Origin: Paludibacter sp.
GTDB taxonomy: Bacteria; Bacteroidota; Bacteroidia; Bacteroidales; Paludibacteraceae
Length of the DNA: 64,000 nt
Direction of reading: 5' to 3'
Assembly: GCA_019163375.1 (NCBI GenBank)
Contig: JAFLKK010000009.1
Location: forward strand, 353,322-417,321
The translations under genes were made by a program, and so were the position numbers. Positions 27,398 to 37,425 of this stretch are shown in pieces (the first letter of the stretch is position 1; every line of letters starts with the position of its first letter). A model generated the notes under the pieces. The model was given only the letters and a program-made list of their open reading frames with translations. It was not told where the DNA came from and did no database searches.

Positions 27398-30016
27398 ATG
27401 AAATTAAAATACCTATTGATAATTAGTTTCTTTCCTTTGCTTTGTCAGGGACAAATGGTGAAAAGCTTTAAACAGTTACCTGATAGAGTGAATGTTATAA
27501 TGACAGATGGAACACTCAGTATTTCACCCCTCACCGACAATGCGGTACGAATAAAATTCAACAATGGGACTGAAGAAGCCCTGCCGGAACTTGTTTTTAC
27601 GTCAGTGGCGGCAACTCCCGCGTTTCAGGTTATAGATTCGCCTTCCCGGATTGAAATAAAATCCAACAAAATAATTGTTTTGCTGGACAAACTAACAGGT
27701 AAACTTTCGTACACCGACAATGCCGGCAAGGTATTCCTGAGCGAAAAGGCAGATGCCCGAAAGCTTACTCCCGATTTCATTCAGGGTGAAGCCTGTTTTG
27801 CCGTTGAACAGAGTTTTGAATCACCTGCCGATGAATCTATTTTCGGTTTGGGTCAATTTCAGGATGGACAATACAACCTCAAAAACGTAGCCCGCAAGTT
27901 GACGCAAGTGAATACACAAATTGCTATTCCGTTTATTTATTCAAGTAAAGGCTATGGCTTGTTGTGGCATCAGTATGGACTCACCGATTTTAACCCGGCC
28001 GATAATTTTATTGCGCTTCAAAAACAGGAGCAATCAACTACCGGAAATAATCAAATGGCCGAAGTAACCACTACTTCCGGTACTCAAAAAGTGTCTCAAA
28101 ATCAATCTTTATACCAGGGCAAGTTTAATGCTCCGGCAGATGGCGAATATTCCATTTTTCTGGATTTGGGTGATATGGGTAACCGTTACTTTGTGGTTAT
28201 TGATGGTAAACCGTGTATGGATCAAAGCAATATGTGGCTTCCTCCAACTTCAGGAACATTGGTACATCTAAAAGCCGGAGAGCATGATGTACAAGTGCTT
28301 TGTAAATCAAACAATACCCCGAAATTGTCGTGGAAAAAGGCAGATAACTTCACTACATTCCGTTCGCCCGTTGCCAAAGCACTCGATTATGTGGTGTTTT
28401 ACGGCCCATCAGCCGATAATGTGATTGCCACTTACCGCAATTTATCGGGTAATGCACCCATGTTCCCCAAATGGGCGTATGGATTCTGGCAATGCCGCGA
28501 ACGATATACTTCAGGCTCACATTTGGTAGAGACCGTGAAGGAATTTCGTAAAAGACAGCTTCCGGTGGACGTAATTGTTCAAGATTGGCAATACTGGGGC
28601 GATAGAGGTTGGGGAGTTCCTCAATTCGATGAAAAAAATTACCCTAATCCGGCCGGATTTATAAAAGAATTGCACGATTTGAATGCGCATTTCAATATTT
28701 CCATTTGGTCAAATCCGGATAAAAATTCAACGATTGGAAAAGAATATGTAGCAAAAAACCGATTTATTCCCAACACCAAATGGTTAGATTATTTTAACCC
28801 CGAAACTCGAAAGGAATACTGGAATACATTGAAAGTGAATATGTTTGACAATGGCGTCGATTCTTGGTGGATGGATGCTGTTGAACCGGAGAATGATGCA
28901 CTGAAAGGGGAGAAAACACATATTGGCGCCGGTGATTTTTATCGCTTGACCTACCCATTGATGGTTAGTCAGGCTGTGTACGAAGGTCAGCGCGAAAGCT
29001 CTTCCGATAAGCGCGTTTGTATTCTTACCCGTTCGGCTTTCTCGGGACAGCAACGTTATGGTGTCATCAATTGGTCGGGGGATATAGGCTATACGTGGGA
29101 TGTGTTTAAAAATCAGATTGTTGCAGGACTAAATTTTACCATCACCGGTTTCCCGTACTGGACGACCGATATTGGCGGATTTTTCCGTCCGGGACGCTCA
29201 CAATATACCGACGAAAAATACCACGAATTGCTGACCCGTTGGTATCAATGGGGAACATTCAATCCAATTTTCCGTATGCATGGCTACCAAACAGAAACCG
29301 AACCATGGAAATTCGGACAAAAAGTGGAGGATAATATGCGTAAGATGCTGAACCTTCGTTACCGACTGCTTCCTTACATTTATTCCGAAGCCTGGCAGGT
29401 TACGAAAAACGGTTCAACCATTATGCGTCCGTTGGTAATGGATTTCAACGGTGATACAGCTGCTGTTAACAGCCGGTTCCAGTATATGTTTGGAAAATCG
29501 ATACTGACAGCTCCTGTTACAACTGCGAATGTGACTCAATGGGATGTGTATTTACCCAAAGCTGCCGGTTGGTTCGATTTCTGGACCGGAAAACAGTTTA
29601 AAGGAGGTCAAAAAGTAAAAACCGATGCTCCGCTGGATAGAATTCCTCTTTTTGTAAAAGCAGGATCTATTATTCCTATGGGTAAAATAATTCAGTCCAG
29701 CGCCGAAAAATCAGACACGCTCGAAATTCGGGTTTATAAAGGTGCCAATGGTAAATTTGAATTATACGAAGATGAAGGCGATAATTATAATTACGAAAAA
29801 GGGAAATATACCATTATTCCGTTCAATTGGAATGAAAAAGCACAAACGCTTTCGATTGGTAACCTACAAGGTATTTACCCGGGTGGCTTACAAAAACGTA
29901 TTTTTAATATCGTTTTTGTAAATGAATCAGTAGGGTTTGGAACAACAGTGAGTGCAATGAAAAGAAAAGTTATTTACTCAGGAAAGAAAGTAGAAATTAA
30001 AGCAATAGGAAAATAA
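27398..30016 (+). CDS. Secreted GH31 alpha-glycosidase with PA14-like insert
   Basis: An 872-residue protein with a signal peptide (ending LLCQG before Q). The N-terminal sandwich is interrupted by an insert at about residues 215-325, from TSGTQKVSQ through FNAPADGEYSIFLDLG to PKLSWKKAD. The insert looks like a PA14 domain. The TIM barrel follows, with nucleophile D493 in WWMDAVEPE and acid/base D562 in NWSGDIGY, then C-terminal beta domains. A PA14 insert at this place is known in the Bacteroides ovatus xyloglucan alpha-xylosidase of GH31, which supports but does not prove alpha-xylosidase activity. It is a divergent paralogue of the GH31 at 11690. Confidence 0.92.
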   Translation: MKLKYLLIISFFPLLCQGQMVKSFKQLPDRVNVIMTDGTLSISPLTDNAVRIKFNNGTEEALPELVFTSVAATPAFQVIDSPSRIEIKSNKIIVLLDKLTGKLSYTDNAGKVFLSEKADARKLTPDFIQGEACFAVEQSFESPADESIFGLGQFQDGQYNLKNVARKLTQVNTQIAIPFIYSSKGYGLLWHQYGLTDFNPADNFIALQKQEQSTTGNNQMAEVTTTSGTQKVSQNQSLYQGKFNAPADGEYSIFLDLGDMGNRYFVVIDGKPCMDQSNMWLPPTSGTLVHLKAGEHDVQVLCKSNNTPKLSWKKADNFTTFRSPVAKALDYVVFYGPSADNVIATYRNLSGNAPMFPKWAYGFWQCRERYTSGSHLVETVKEFRKRQLPVDVIVQDWQYWGDRGWGVPQFDEKNYPNPAGFIKELHDLNAHFNISIWSNPDKNSTIGKEYVAKNRFIPNTKWLDYFNPETRKEYWNTLKVNMFDNGVDSWWMDAVEPENDALKGEKTHIGAGDFYRLTYPLMVSQAVYEGQRESSSDKRVCILTRSAFSGQQRYGVINWSGDIGYTWDVFKNQIVAGLNFTITGFPYWTTDIGGFFRPGRSQYTDEKYHELLTRWYQWGTFNPIFRMHGYQTETEPWKFGQKVEDNMRKMLNLRYRLLPYIYSEAWQVTKNGSTIMRPLVMDFNGDTAAVNSRFQYMFGKSILTAPVTTANVTQWDVYLPKAAGWFDFWTGKQFKGGQKVKTDAPLDRIPLFVKAGSIIPMGKIIQSSAEKSDTLEIRVYKGANGKFELYEDEGDNYNYEKGKYTIIPFNWNEKAQTLSIGNLQGIYPGGLQKRIFNIVFVNESVGFGTTVSAMKRKVIYSGKKVEIKAIGK

Positions 30017-30065
30017 AAAATTAATGTAAGTTTATTCAACTTATTCTTAATGATATAAGTTCTTT

Positions 30066-30145
30066 GCCACGAAGTGGCGAATCCCGATAGCTATCTCGTG
30101 AGAATAACCCCTGATAAGCGAAGCGCAACCGGGTGATGCAAGGAA
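30066..30145 (+). other. GC-richer intergenic block of unknown nature
   Basis: Between the GH31 stop and the hairpin at 30160 is a segment of roughly 80 bases with distinctly higher GC than the surrounding gap (for example GATAAGCGAAGCGCAACCGG). It does not fold as a tRNA by eye and has no ORF. It could be a dispersed repeat or a remnant of one. Confidence 0.35.
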
Positions 30146-30159
30146 ATAATAGACCCAAC

Positions 30160-30199
30160 ATTTGATTTTCAGTTCGACTTGTCGAACTGAAAATCAAAT
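30160..30199 (+). terminator. Perfect 19-bp hairpin, possible terminator or dispersed repeat
   Basis: The left arm (30160-30178) and right arm (30181-30199) are exact complements around a two-base centre. It lies 143 bases after the GH31 stop and before a probable promoter, as expected of a terminator. It has no long T run. Its right arm occurs again at 54389-54406, which suggests a repeat family. Confidence 0.55.
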
Positions 30200-30226
30200 T
30201 ATTATATAAAATTAGGTGCTGAATAC

Positions 30227-30259
30227 TTGTTATGAATAAATTATAAATTCTTATTTTTG
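30227..30259 (+). promoter_or_regulatory. Probable promoter of the GH3-GH97-esterase operon
   Basis: TATTTTTG at 30252-30259 matches the Bacteroidota -7 consensus TAnnTTTG. TTG at 30227-30229 is a reasonable -33 element with 22 bases between. Initiation would fall near 30266, about 26 bases before the GH3 ATG. Confidence 0.5.
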
Positions 30260-30291
30260 TAACATCTAAATAATTCTAAAATCAATAATAC

Positions 30292-32883
30292 ATGAAAATC
30301 AAATCACTGATTGTCTTAAGTCTTCTGATTTCTGCACAATTATGGGCGCAGTTGCCCTATCAAAATCCAAATCTGACATCTGAACAAAGAGCGAAAGATT
30401 TAATTTCCCGCTTAACCCTGAGCGAAAAGGCAGCTTTAATGTGCGATATATCAGATGCCATTCCACGCTTGGGTATTAAAAAGTTTAACTGGTGGAGTGA
30501 AGCTTTGCACGGCTTTGCCAATAATGCAAATGTTACAGTTTTTCCCGAACCGGTTGGTATGGCAGCTTCTTTCGATGATGGCTTGGTGTATCGTATTTTC
30601 AATGCTGCTTCGGATGAAGCGCGGGCAAAATATAACGAAGCTACTCAAAAGGGACAGGAAAATAAACGCTTTCTTAGCCTTTCTGTTTGGACTCCCAATG
30701 TCAATATTTTTCGTGACCCACGTTGGGGACGCGGTCAGGAAACCTATGGTGAAGATCCTTACCTGACATCGCGCATGGGAGTTTCTGTTGTTAAAGGACT
30801 TCAGGGGCCGGCTGATGCAAAATATAAAAAACTGTTGGCTTGTGCCAAGCATTTTGCGGTTCACTCAGGGCCCGAATGGAGTCGCCATTCTCTAAACATA
30901 AATAATCTTGACCCCCGCGAGTTATGGGAAACGTATCTTCCTGCTTTCAAATCTCTGGTTCAGGATGCCGATGTGCGCCAGGTGATGTGTGCTTACCAAC
31001 GCTTGGATGACGAGCCTTGTTGCGGAAATACGCAGTTGCTTCAACGAATATTAAGAGATGAATGGGGCTATAAATACATGGTTGTTGCCGATTGTGGTGC
31101 GGTATCCGATTTTTACACCAGTCACAAGGTTTCATCGGATGCGGTTCACGCTGCTTCAAAAGGTGTGTGGGCAGGAACAGATTTGGAATGTCAATGGGAT
31201 AACCATATTTATAAAAATTTACCCGATGCAGTTGCTAAAGGCTTAATAACTGAGAATGAAATCAATAAACATTTATTGAATGTTTTGGTGGGTCGTTTTG
31301 ATTTGGGTGAAATGGATGATGATAAGTTGGTTTCGTGGTCAAAAATTCCATTGTCGATTGTGAATAACGACGAACATAGAAAACTGGCTTTGGATATGGC
31401 TCTTAAGTCAATGACCCTTCTTCAGAATAAAAACAATACGCTCCCCTTGTTTAAATCAAAAAAAATAGCAGTAGTTGGTCCTAATGCCAACGATAAACCA
31501 ATGTTATGGGGAAATTACAACGGAACACCGGTTAGAACAATTACAATTCTCGATGGTATTGCGTCCAAACTTTCAGCCGAAAAAATAATTTATGACAAAG
31601 GATGCGATTTGGTAGAAGATAAAGTAACCGAAAGCTATTTCGCCCAATGTTCTATTGATGGAAAGAAAGGGCTTAAGGCCATCTATTGGAATAATAAAGA
31701 ACTTACCGGCGATATTGTTGCCACTCAACAAATTACAAATCCGATAAAATTGACCACTGCCGGTCAACACGAATTTGCAACCGGTGTTCGTCTCGAAGGA
31801 TTTTCGGGCAAATATGAAACTGAATTTACTCCGGCGAAAACAGAAGAAATTGTATTCAAATGTGGTGCTACCGGCTATTTTGAATTATTTGTCAATGGTA
31901 TATCTCTGGCAAAATATAATAACTGGAGAACGCTTCCTTCACGAATCCCATTCAACGTGGAAAGTGGAAAAAAATATAAAATTGAAATTCGTTACGCTCA
32001 GCTCAACGATTGGCAAGCAAATATCGAGTTTGACTTTGGCAAAGAGATAGCCGTAAACTATACAGAGTTATTGAAGAAACTTGCCGGAACTGATATTGTG
32101 GTATTTGTAGGTGGTCTTTCTACACAATTGGAAGGTGAAGAAATGCCGGTTTCGTATCCGGGTTTCAAAGGTGGTGATCGTACGGATATTGAACTTCCGG
32201 CGGTGCAACGCAACTGCTTAAAAGCCCTGAAACAAGCCGGTAAAAAGGTGATTTTCGTGAACTGTTCGGGCTCGGCCATTGCCATGGTTCCCGAAACTGA
32301 AAGCTGCGATGCCATTCTTCAGGCATGGTATGGTGGCGAATCGGGTGGTCAGGCTGTAGCTGATGTGCTTTTTGGCGATTATAATCCATCGGGTAAATTG
32401 CCGATTACTTTTTATAAAAGTTTGAGCCAATTGTCTGATTTTGAAGAATATTCAATGAAAGGTCGTACCTATCGCTACATGTCCGATCCTTTATTTCCGT
32501 TTGGTTTTGGATTGAGTTATACTAAATTTTTGATTGGGACTGCAAAAGTCAGCAATACTTCCATTAAAACCAACGAATCTGTAGAACTTAGCATTCCTGT
32601 TTCAAATAAAGGCAAGCGCAATGGAACTGAAATCGTACAGGTTTATGTTCGTAAGCTAAACGACACCGATGGTCCGCTTAAAACGCTAAAAGGCTTTCAG
32701 CGGGTTGATGTGTCTGCCGGCAAAACCGTTCAGGCTGTCATCCAGCTCCCTTACAACTCATTCGAGTTTTTCGATAGATCGACCGGTAAAATGGATGTCG
32801 TAGCAGGAGAGTATGAAGTTTTATATGGCAATAGTTCTGATGCTAAAGATTTGAAAACAACTACGATAAATATAAGTAAATGA
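30292..32883 (+). CDS. Secreted GH3 beta-glycosidase (beta-xylosidase/beta-glucosidase) with PA14 domain
   Basis: An 863-residue protein with a signal peptide (ending QLWA before Q). The GH3 N-terminal barrel (about 25-350) includes WWSEALHGF, KHFAVHSGPE and the nucleophile D267 in VVADCGAV. The GH3 C-terminal sandwich begins near MTLLQNKN and is interrupted by a PA14 domain (about 450-590, with IYWNN and GYFELFVNG). A fibronectin III-like domain closes the protein (about 755-863). The WWSEALHG form and overall layout are typical of Bacteroidota GH3 beta-xylosidases and related glucosidases. It would hydrolyse short xylo- or gluco-oligosaccharides. The stop overlaps the start of the GH97 gene by four bases (ATGA), indicating coupled translation. 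Confidence 0.92.
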   Translation: MKIKSLIVLSLLISAQLWAQLPYQNPNLTSEQRAKDLISRLTLSEKAALMCDISDAIPRLGIKKFNWWSEALHGFANNANVTVFPEPVGMAASFDDGLVYRIFNAASDEARAKYNEATQKGQENKRFLSLSVWTPNVNIFRDPRWGRGQETYGEDPYLTSRMGVSVVKGLQGPADAKYKKLLACAKHFAVHSGPEWSRHSLNINNLDPRELWETYLPAFKSLVQDADVRQVMCAYQRLDDEPCCGNTQLLQRILRDEWGYKYMVVADCGAVSDFYTSHKVSSDAVHAASKGVWAGTDLECQWDNHIYKNLPDAVAKGLITENEINKHLLNVLVGRFDLGEMDDDKLVSWSKIPLSIVNNDEHRKLALDMALKSMTLLQNKNNTLPLFKSKKIAVVGPNANDKPMLWGNYNGTPVRTITILDGIASKLSAEKIIYDKGCDLVEDKVTESYFAQCSIDGKKGLKAIYWNNKELTGDIVATQQITNPIKLTTAGQHEFATGVRLEGFSGKYETEFTPAKTEEIVFKCGATGYFELFVNGISLAKYNNWRTLPSRIPFNVESGKKYKIEIRYAQLNDWQANIEFDFGKEIAVNYTELLKKLAGTDIVVFVGGLSTQLEGEEMPVSYPGFKGGDRTDIELPAVQRNCLKALKQAGKKVIFVNCSGSAIAMVPETESCDAILQAWYGGESGGQAVADVLFGDYNPSGKLPITFYKSLSQLSDFEEYSMKGRTYRYMSDPLFPFGFGLSYTKFLIGTAKVSNTSIKTNESVELSIPVSNKGKRNGTEIVQVYVRKLNDTDGPLKTLKGFQRVDVSAGKTVQAVIQLPYNSFEFFDRSTGKMDVVAGEYEVLYGNSSDAKDLKTTTINISK

Positions 32884-34805
32884 AAAGAAAAATAATATTG
32901 GGCTTAATTCTTCTCTGTTCACTAACAGCTTTTTCGCAGAAAATAACAGTTGTTTCGCCAAACAAAAAAATAAACGTTGGGCTTTACAACACCAAAAATG
33001 GTGATAATGGCGAATGGTATTTGAAAGTGAGCTATATGAATGGTGGAAAAGTCTCTGAAGCAATTCCGCAAATATCGCTTGGGCTTTCTCGTGCCGATCA
33101 GGATTTTTCGAAAGAGCTTAAATTTTTGAAGGTAAGCAAACCTTTATTATTAAATGAACAATATAAGGCATTACATGGCAAACGTTCACAATGTGGTAAT
33201 TCGGCAAATGAAACAGTTGTGTCTTTCGAAAATCCCGGGAAAGCCAAATTGAATGTAATTATCAGAGCCTACAACGATGGAGTAGCTTTTCGATATGAAT
33301 TTCCCGAGAAAGCAGGTTCATTTGTAATGAATGATGAGTTGACAACCTATTCGATACCTGACAGTACAAAACGTTGGATGGAAAAATTTAATCCTGCGAA
33401 TGAGGGTCTTTATTCTACGATGAAGGATGGAAGTACTCAACAAGACTGGGCTTATCCCGCGTTGTTTAATACGCAGGATAATGCCTGTTGGTATTTGATA
33501 CACGAGGCCGATTTGGATAGGAATTATTGTGGAACAAAACTATCAAACTCAACCGAAAAGAACAAGTATAAAACAACATTCCCCGATCAGTGGAACGGGA
33601 GGGGACAAGGTGAGTCAAAACCAACCATCACGCTTCCATGGAAATCACCCTGGCGTGTAATGATTGTTGGTCAACTTGCCGATATTGTGGAATCTACCTT
33701 GATTGATGATGTGTGTACATCTTCTGTTATTTCTAACACCGATTGGATAAAGCCGGGAATTGTATCGTGGAATTACTGGTCGAGCAATCATGGAACGAAG
33801 GATTACAAAACTGTTTGTGAGTTTGCCGATTTAGCTGCTTCGATGGGCTGGCCTTACACCTTACTCGATTGGGAATGGGATGCTATGGGCAATGGTGGAA
33901 AACTGGAAGATGCGCTGAAATATATACATTCTTTGGGTGTAAAGCCATTGATGTGGTACAATTCCGGTGGCGATCATACCTGGGTTTCTTCCACTCCCAA
34001 AGATAGGATGCTCACCCACGAAAACCGCTTGGAAGAGTTTGCTAAACTAAAAAAACTGGGTGTTGCGGGTGTGAAAGTTGATTTTTTCGAGAGTGAAAAA
34101 CAAAGTATGATAAAATATTATCTTGATATACTGGACGATGCAGCTAAGTTTGAGATGCTGGTTTACTTTCATGGATGCCTTGTACCACGTGGTTGGGCGC
34201 GCACTTATCCGAATATGATGACTTACGAGGGTGTGCGTGGCGCTGAGTGGTACAACAATGGTCCTGAATTTACCACCACTGCTCCCGAACACAATACCAT
34301 TTTACCATTTACCCGAAATGTAGTTGGTGCAATGGACTATACACCGGTAACTTTTACCAATTCGCAATTTCCGCATATTACTTCCTACGGGCATGAGCTT
34401 GCACTTAGCGTCGTGTTTGAGTCAGCCCTTCAGCACATGGCCGATCGCCCTGAAGGATATTACGAATTGCCCGATGCAGCTAAAAATTTCCTGAAGGAAG
34501 TACCTAACGCCTGGGACAATACCAGATTAATAGACGGTTATCCGGGAAAGGATTTGACGATTGCCCGAAATAAAGGGAATACTTGGTACATTGGAAGTAT
34601 TAGTGCAGAAAGAAATCCGAAAGTAAAAACGCTTACATTCAATTTTCTGCCCGAGAATGTAAACTATAAACTTACATTAATAGCTGATGGTGAACACGAT
34701 AAAAAGCTTGAAACACGCTATGTGGTAGTGAATAAAACCAGTACAGTAAAAGTCAGATTACTGGGACGGGGCGGTTTTGCTGCTTCTTTGAAACCGATTC
34801 AATAA
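32880..34805 (+). CDS. Secreted GH97 retaining alpha-galactosidase-type enzyme
   Basis: A 641-residue protein with a signal peptide (ending TAFS before Q). The domains are an N-terminal sandwich (about 22-275), a catalytic barrel (about 285-545) and a C-terminal domain. GH97 has an inverting alpha-glucosidase branch (SusB) and a retaining alpha-galactosidase branch. This protein has GVKVDFFES with D401 at the position of the retaining nucleophile, and FHGCLVPRGWARTYPN follows. This points to the retaining branch, so alpha-galactosidase or beta-L-arabinopyranosidase is predicted. It overlaps the GH3 gene by four bases and precedes the carboxylesterase by 9, forming a tight operon. Confidence 0.9.
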   Translation: MKRKIILGLILLCSLTAFSQKITVVSPNKKINVGLYNTKNGDNGEWYLKVSYMNGGKVSEAIPQISLGLSRADQDFSKELKFLKVSKPLLLNEQYKALHGKRSQCGNSANETVVSFENPGKAKLNVIIRAYNDGVAFRYEFPEKAGSFVMNDELTTYSIPDSTKRWMEKFNPANEGLYSTMKDGSTQQDWAYPALFNTQDNACWYLIHEADLDRNYCGTKLSNSTEKNKYKTTFPDQWNGRGQGESKPTITLPWKSPWRVMIVGQLADIVESTLIDDVCTSSVISNTDWIKPGIVSWNYWSSNHGTKDYKTVCEFADLAASMGWPYTLLDWEWDAMGNGGKLEDALKYIHSLGVKPLMWYNSGGDHTWVSSTPKDRMLTHENRLEEFAKLKKLGVAGVKVDFFESEKQSMIKYYLDILDDAAKFEMLVYFHGCLVPRGWARTYPNMMTYEGVRGAEWYNNGPEFTTTAPEHNTILPFTRNVVGAMDYTPVTFTNSQFPHITSYGHELALSVVFESALQHMADRPEGYYELPDAAKNFLKEVPNAWDNTRLIDGYPGKDLTIARNKGNTWYIGSISAERNPKVKTLTFNFLPENVNYKLTLIADGEHDKKLETRYVVVNKTSTVKVRLLGRGGFAASLKPIQ

Positions 34806-34814
34806 TAACTATTT

Positions 34815-36377
34815 ATGAAAAAACCAATTTTTTTAATCACTGCATGCATTGCCATTTGCTCTGCAATGAGTTTTGCACAGCAACCTTCAGCTGTTAAAGT
34901 CAGCGAAGGTTTAGTTCAGGGAATTTCTGAGAATGGGTTAACCGTTTACAAAGGCATTCCATTTGCAACTCCACCTGTTGGAGAATTAAGATGGCGTGCT
35001 CCACAGCCTCCGGCAAAGTGGAAAGGAGTGAAACAAACCGTAAAATATGCTCCTGCGCCTATGCAGGGAGGCAATCCTCCTTCTGGCAAAAGTGAAGATT
35101 GTTTGTATCTGAATATCTGGTCGCCGGCTAAGTCGGCTAAAGAAAAATTGCCGGTGCTTGTATGGATTTACGGTGGCGGTTTTAGTTTCGGATCGACTTC
35201 GGAGCCGGGATATAATGGCGAAAAACTTGCCAAAAAGGGAGTTATTCTTGTAAGTATCGCTTACCGTGTGGGTCAGTTAGGATTTTTAGCTCACCCTGAG
35301 TTAAGTTCCGAAAGTTCTGGACATGTTTCAGGAAATTATGGTATTCTCGATCAGATTGCCGGTCTGAAGTGGATTCAAAAAAACATTGCCGCTTTTGGTG
35401 GCGATCCCAAAAAGGTAACCATTTTTGGCGAGTCGGCAGGAGGCATTTCGGTGAGTATGTTATGTGCTTCGCCATTGGCCAAAGGATTGTTTCGTGGAGC
35501 TGTTTCGCAGAGTGGTGGATCATTCGGACCTACACGGGCAACCACTTTTCCGGGCGAAAATATGAAAACCCTGAAACAGGCTGAAGCTGATGGGATAGCT
35601 TATGTGCAAAAAGCAGGAGCGACTTCAATAGCCGATTTAAGAAAATTACCATCCGATAAAGTTCCTTCGGGATTTGGAATGGGCGGCGGTTGGCCTATAA
35701 CTGATGGTGTTGTTATTCCCGACAATCAGTACAAATTGTACGAAGCCCGAAAATATAACGATGTGGCGGTGTTAATTGGATACAATTCCGATGAAGGTGC
35801 AAGTTTCTCTCCACCCCGAACTCCTGCTGACTACGAGAAAGGAGTAAGAGCACGTTATGGGAAATTTGCCGATGCACTTATAAAAGCGTATCCCGTCGGC
35901 GAAAATTATGTTCCGAAAACAGCCCGCGATTTGGCTCGTGATGCAGCTTTCGGATGGCAAACATGGGCGTGGGCTAACCTTCAGTCACGTACAGGTAAAT
36001 CGAATGTATATTTCTATTATTTCGACCAACATTCCGATTATCCGAAAGACTCACCTAGGCATGATTCAGGATCTCCACACGGTCAGGAAGTGGCTTATGT
36101 TTTTAATAACCTCGACGCTTCAAACCCTCAAACAACGAAAAGCGATTTGGAAATTTCGGATGCCATGGCTACCTACTGGACAAATTTTACTAAATACGGA
36201 ACGCCGAATGGTAATGGAATGCCCGAATGGCCGGTCTATTCCGAAAAAAATCCTGTCCTTATGTACTTCAAGCAAAAGCCCCATACAGGTCCGGTTCCAA
36301 GTGTCGAGTCGCTCAAAGTACTGGATGGTTACTTCGAGTGGCGACGTACTCCCGAAGGTGAGGCCTGGGCTAAATAA
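34815..36377 (+). CDS. Secreted type B carboxylesterase
   Basis: A 520-residue alpha/beta hydrolase with a signal peptide (ending MSFA before Q). The usual type B features are present: KGIPFATPPVGELRW near the N-terminus, SEDCLYLNIW, an oxyanion loop YGGGFSFGS and nucleophile S207 in FGESAGG. Further on are the acid E in GYNSDEGASF and the His in SPHGQEVAYVF. Members hydrolyse small carboxylic esters; in a hemicellulose locus the likely substrates are acetyl or hydroxycinnamoyl esters, but this is inferred from context. It lies 9 bases after GH97 and 45 before the CE6-type gene. Confidence 0.9.
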   Translation: MKKPIFLITACIAICSAMSFAQQPSAVKVSEGLVQGISENGLTVYKGIPFATPPVGELRWRAPQPPAKWKGVKQTVKYAPAPMQGGNPPSGKSEDCLYLNIWSPAKSAKEKLPVLVWIYGGGFSFGSTSEPGYNGEKLAKKGVILVSIAYRVGQLGFLAHPELSSESSGHVSGNYGILDQIAGLKWIQKNIAAFGGDPKKVTIFGESAGGISVSMLCASPLAKGLFRGAVSQSGGSFGPTRATTFPGENMKTLKQAEADGIAYVQKAGATSIADLRKLPSDKVPSGFGMGGGWPITDGVVIPDNQYKLYEARKYNDVAVLIGYNSDEGASFSPPRTPADYEKGVRARYGKFADALIKAYPVGENYVPKTARDLARDAAFGWQTWAWANLQSRTGKSNVYFYYFDQHSDYPKDSPRHDSGSPHGQEVAYVFNNLDASNPQTTKSDLEISDAMATYWTNFTKYGTPNGNGMPEWPVYSEKNPVLMYFKQKPHTGPVPSVESLKVLDGYFEWRRTPEGEAWAK

Positions 36378-36422
36378 TTATCATAGTAATCTTTATAATA
36401 ATCATTATTTAAATTTTTAAAA

Positions 36423-37280
36423 ATGAAAATAAGAATAGTTCTTTTTGTTATTTGTGGCATATTATTGTCAGGTTCAAATGCATTCTCTCAAGACTCCAAA
36501 TTTCACATTTATCTTTGCCTGGGACAGTCGAATATGGAAGGTAATGCCCGCATTGAACCACAGGATACGATAAATATTAATCCCCGTTTTAAAGTATTAT
36601 CAACTGTGGATTGCAGTAAGTCGGATCGGTCTAAAGGTAATTGGTATACAGCTGTTCCGCCTTTGTGTCGTTGTGGTACAGGCTTGACTCCTGCCGATTA
36701 TTTTGGAAGAACTATGGTTGAAAATCTTCCAACTAAAATAAAAGTTGGAGTTATCAATGTGGCTGTTGGCGGTTGTAAAATTGAGTTATTCGACAAAGCT
36801 AATTATCAATCCTATGTAGAGTCATCACCTTCGTGGCTGAAAAATATGGTAAAGGAATATGATGGAAATCCTTATGCTCGCTTGGTGGAAATGGCAAAAA
36901 TAGCTCAGAAATCCGGTGTCATAAAGGGAATACTTTTACATCAGGGAGAATCGAATACAAATGATACTCTTTGGACTAAAAAAGTAAAGTTAGTGTATGA
37001 TAATTTGATGAAAGACCTGAATCTTAATCCGAAAAAAGTGCCTCTCTTAGCGGGCGAAATGGTAAACACCGATCAGGGAGGAGCATGTGCAAGCATGAAT
37101 AAAATTATCGCTACTTTGCCTACTGTTATTCCAAATTCATATATTATTCCTTCAACCGGATGTATCGGCATAAAAGATCATTTGCATTTTTCTGCCGAAG
37201 GGTATCGTGAATTGGGAAGAAGATACGCTGAACAGATGCTTTCGATATTAGGATACAAGGCAAAGAAGGCCAAGAAATAA
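36423..37280 (+). CDS. Secreted CE6-type acetylxylan esterase (SGNH fold)
   Basis: A 285-residue protein with a signal peptide (ending NAFS before Q). The SGNH-hydrolase blocks are visible: nucleophile S36 in GQSNMEG, the NVAVGGCKI block, HQGESN, and the Asp-His pair in IKDHLHFSAEGY. This arrangement is that of the DUF303/CE6 acetylesterases, which remove O-acetyl groups from xylan. The length fits a single-domain CE6 enzyme. The C-terminus is lysine-rich (KAKKAKK). It closes the GH3-GH97-esterase-esterase operon and is followed by a hairpin and a new promoter. Confidence 0.88.
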   Translation: MKIRIVLFVICGILLSGSNAFSQDSKFHIYLCLGQSNMEGNARIEPQDTININPRFKVLSTVDCSKSDRSKGNWYTAVPPLCRCGTGLTPADYFGRTMVENLPTKIKVGVINVAVGGCKIELFDKANYQSYVESSPSWLKNMVKEYDGNPYARLVEMAKIAQKSGVIKGILLHQGESNTNDTLWTKKVKLVYDNLMKDLNLNPKKVPLLAGEMVNTDQGGACASMNKIIATLPTVIPNSYIIPSTGCIGIKDHLHFSAEGYRELGRRYAEQMLSILGYKAKKAKK

Positions 37281-37425
37281 CAAGCTACGTTTATTGTGTA
37301 GGGTTATTTGGGCTGTAAAAGGTTCGAATATCGATATATTTTAAGGCTTATGTCTGTTTTGCTGGAAAGTGAACTGATATATGTCAGTAAATGAGGGCTC
37401 TGGCAGCTCCTTAGATCTGGAAATT

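Noticed and set aside
35908..36420. 170-residue plus-strand frame overlapping the carboxylesterase
   Set aside because: It is a shifted frame over the end of the carboxylesterase gene, whose own frame carries the catalytic His motif. The shifted product has no family features.
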